In this document: positions 41,928 through 42,106 of the stretch, one piece after another
How positions within the stretch are numbered: the stretch's first letter is position 1
Layout: every line of letters starts with the position of its first letter
Assembly: GCA_023379125.1 (NCBI GenBank)
Contig: JAMCSY010000001.1
Coordinates: 1 to 42,106, forward strand
Direction: 5' to 3'
Length of the DNA: 42,106 nt
From: Patescibacteria group bacterium
GTDB lineage: Bacteria > Patescibacteriota > Microgenomatia > Daviesbacterales > UBA10151
Position numbers and translations under genes: made by a program
Notes under the pieces: generated by a model
What the model was told of the DNA's origin: nothing
Databases searched by the model: none
Seen by the model: the letters and a program-made list of their open reading frames with translations, nothing else

Positions 41928-41977
41928 GCCTAGTTAAATAGGTTTTCAAAAAAAGAGGCTTCGTGCCTCTTTTTTTG
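41928..41977 (+). ncRNA. Possible ~50-nt RNA with two hairpins
   Basis: The expected transcript from the promoter at 41893-41921 to the terminator would be about 50 nt. It contains CCTA-GTTAAA-TAGG (41929-41942) and then the terminator hairpin. There is no start codon with a meaningful frame. It could be a tiny RNA, or a terminated leader of the tRNA-Gln gene that follows. Confidence 0.35.
41948..41977 (+). terminator. Strong bidirectional intrinsic terminator
   Basis: AAAAAGAGGC-TTCGT-GCCTCTTTTT forms a 10-bp stem with a 5-nt loop, a GC-rich top and T-tracts on both strands. It precedes tRNA-Gln by 55 nt. Confidence 0.85.
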
Positions 41978-42031
41978 ATTCTTCTTCCTGATTAGATATT
42001 AGCTTCAGTTTCTGATAAAATTAGCATGTCT

Positions 42032-42105
42032 TGCGGGATGGTGTAATGGTAGCACAGCGGACTCTGGATCCGCTAATTGGGGTTCGAATCCCTGTCCCGC
42101 AGCCA
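42032..42105 (+). tRNA. tRNA-Gln (anticodon CTG)
   Basis: A full cloverleaf of 74 nt: acceptor TGCGGGA/TCCCGCA beginning with U1 as usual for tRNA-Gln, D-arm GGTGTAATGGTAGCAC, anticodon stem GCGGA/TCCGC with loop CTCTGGA (anticodon CTG), T-loop TTCGAAT, discriminator G, encoded CCA. GATAAAAT is exactly 10 nt upstream, as before tRNA-Glu. Confidence 0.96.
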
Positions 42106-42106
42106 A

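Noticed and set aside
1-42106. Recoding of UGA (as in Gracilibacteria)
   Set aside because: UGA serves as the stop of several genes with tight downstream overlaps (e.g. the ATGA junctions at 7212 and 8700), so standard decoding fits.

Overview
The window is a 42 kb piece of a low-GC bacterial chromosome that reads with the standard code (TAA, TAG and TGA all act as stops). The gene set fits a Candidate Phyla Radiation (Patescibacteria) genome, most likely of the Microgenomates type. The evidence is inference from content: many small single-TM or two-TM orphan proteins, a B12-dependent ribonucleotide reductase, a K+-independent H+-pyrophosphatase, a short Obg, an N-terminal 'QRGVI' anchor of a kind I associate with Microgenomates surface proteins, and a compact pentose-phosphate/nucleotide-salvage operon. 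No rRNA gene or phylogenetic marker tree is available here, so the phylum call is not proven.

Layout, left to right. 1-3.4 kb: the end of an unknown gene, a GT39/83-like membrane glycosyltransferase, and an anchored GH114-type polygalactosaminidase. 3.5-6.2 kb: a membrane sensor kinase and rsmH. 6.2-10.8 kb (minus): a tightly coupled operon lysS - HD hydrolase - 71-aa Cys peptide - serS - galE, facing an 81-aa Cys peptide across a 65-bp divergent leaderless promoter pair. 11.1-13.8 kb: tRNA-Glu(CTC), a 41-aa ORF, a 217-aa orphan, an MFS transporter and a cupin. 13.8-20.2 kb (minus): a seven-gene efflux operon (HlyD-type adaptor, MacB-type ATPase and permease, secreted alpha/beta hydrolase, DrrAB-type ATPase and permease, DUF5666 protein) preceded by 11-bp-phased direct repeats. 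20.4-23 kb: a sensor kinase, a receiver-only regulator and a DUF2127 protein. 23-28.5 kb (minus): two small exported orphans, hppA and lon, with a CIRCE-like operator at lon. 28.6-30.1 kb: two tandem two-TM proteins sharing a C-x8-C ectodomain pattern. 30.2-33.8 kb (minus): nrdR - nrdJ - cobO. 33.9-36.9 kb (minus): cyclophilin, obg - DUF192, and dacA, divergent from an L,D-transpeptidase. 37.6-41.8 kb (minus): exonuclease - rpiB - rpe-like - LOG - pfkB - fba. 41.9-42.1 kb: a promoter-terminator micro-unit and tRNA-Gln(CTG).

The genes suggest a cell that rescues nucleotides and sugars rather than making them: LOG, RpiB, an Rpe-like protein, a PfkB kinase and FBA link ribose-5-phosphate to glycolysis, and NrdJ with a cobalamin adenosyltransferase makes dNTPs from a corrinoid that must be imported or salvaged. 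Peptidoglycan trimming is represented by the divergent dacA/ldt pair, and envelope export by the efflux operon.

The most notable signals are regulatory. (1) Two NrdR-box-like sites, 31 bp centre to centre, cover the -35, the -10 and the start of nrdR-nrdJ. (2) A CIRCE element with one perfect half-site precedes lon. (3) A recurring promoter class has the -10 hexamer exactly 6 nt from the start codon (obg, lysS, orf81, DUF2127, a GTG-started ldt), implying widespread leaderless translation. (4) 11-bp direct repeats precede the efflux operon. (5) A strong promoter is followed within about 50 nt by a strong terminator. Among proteins, the tandem C-x8-C membrane pair is the best candidate for an undescribed family. 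No CRISPR array, insertion sequence, prophage or defence island was seen.
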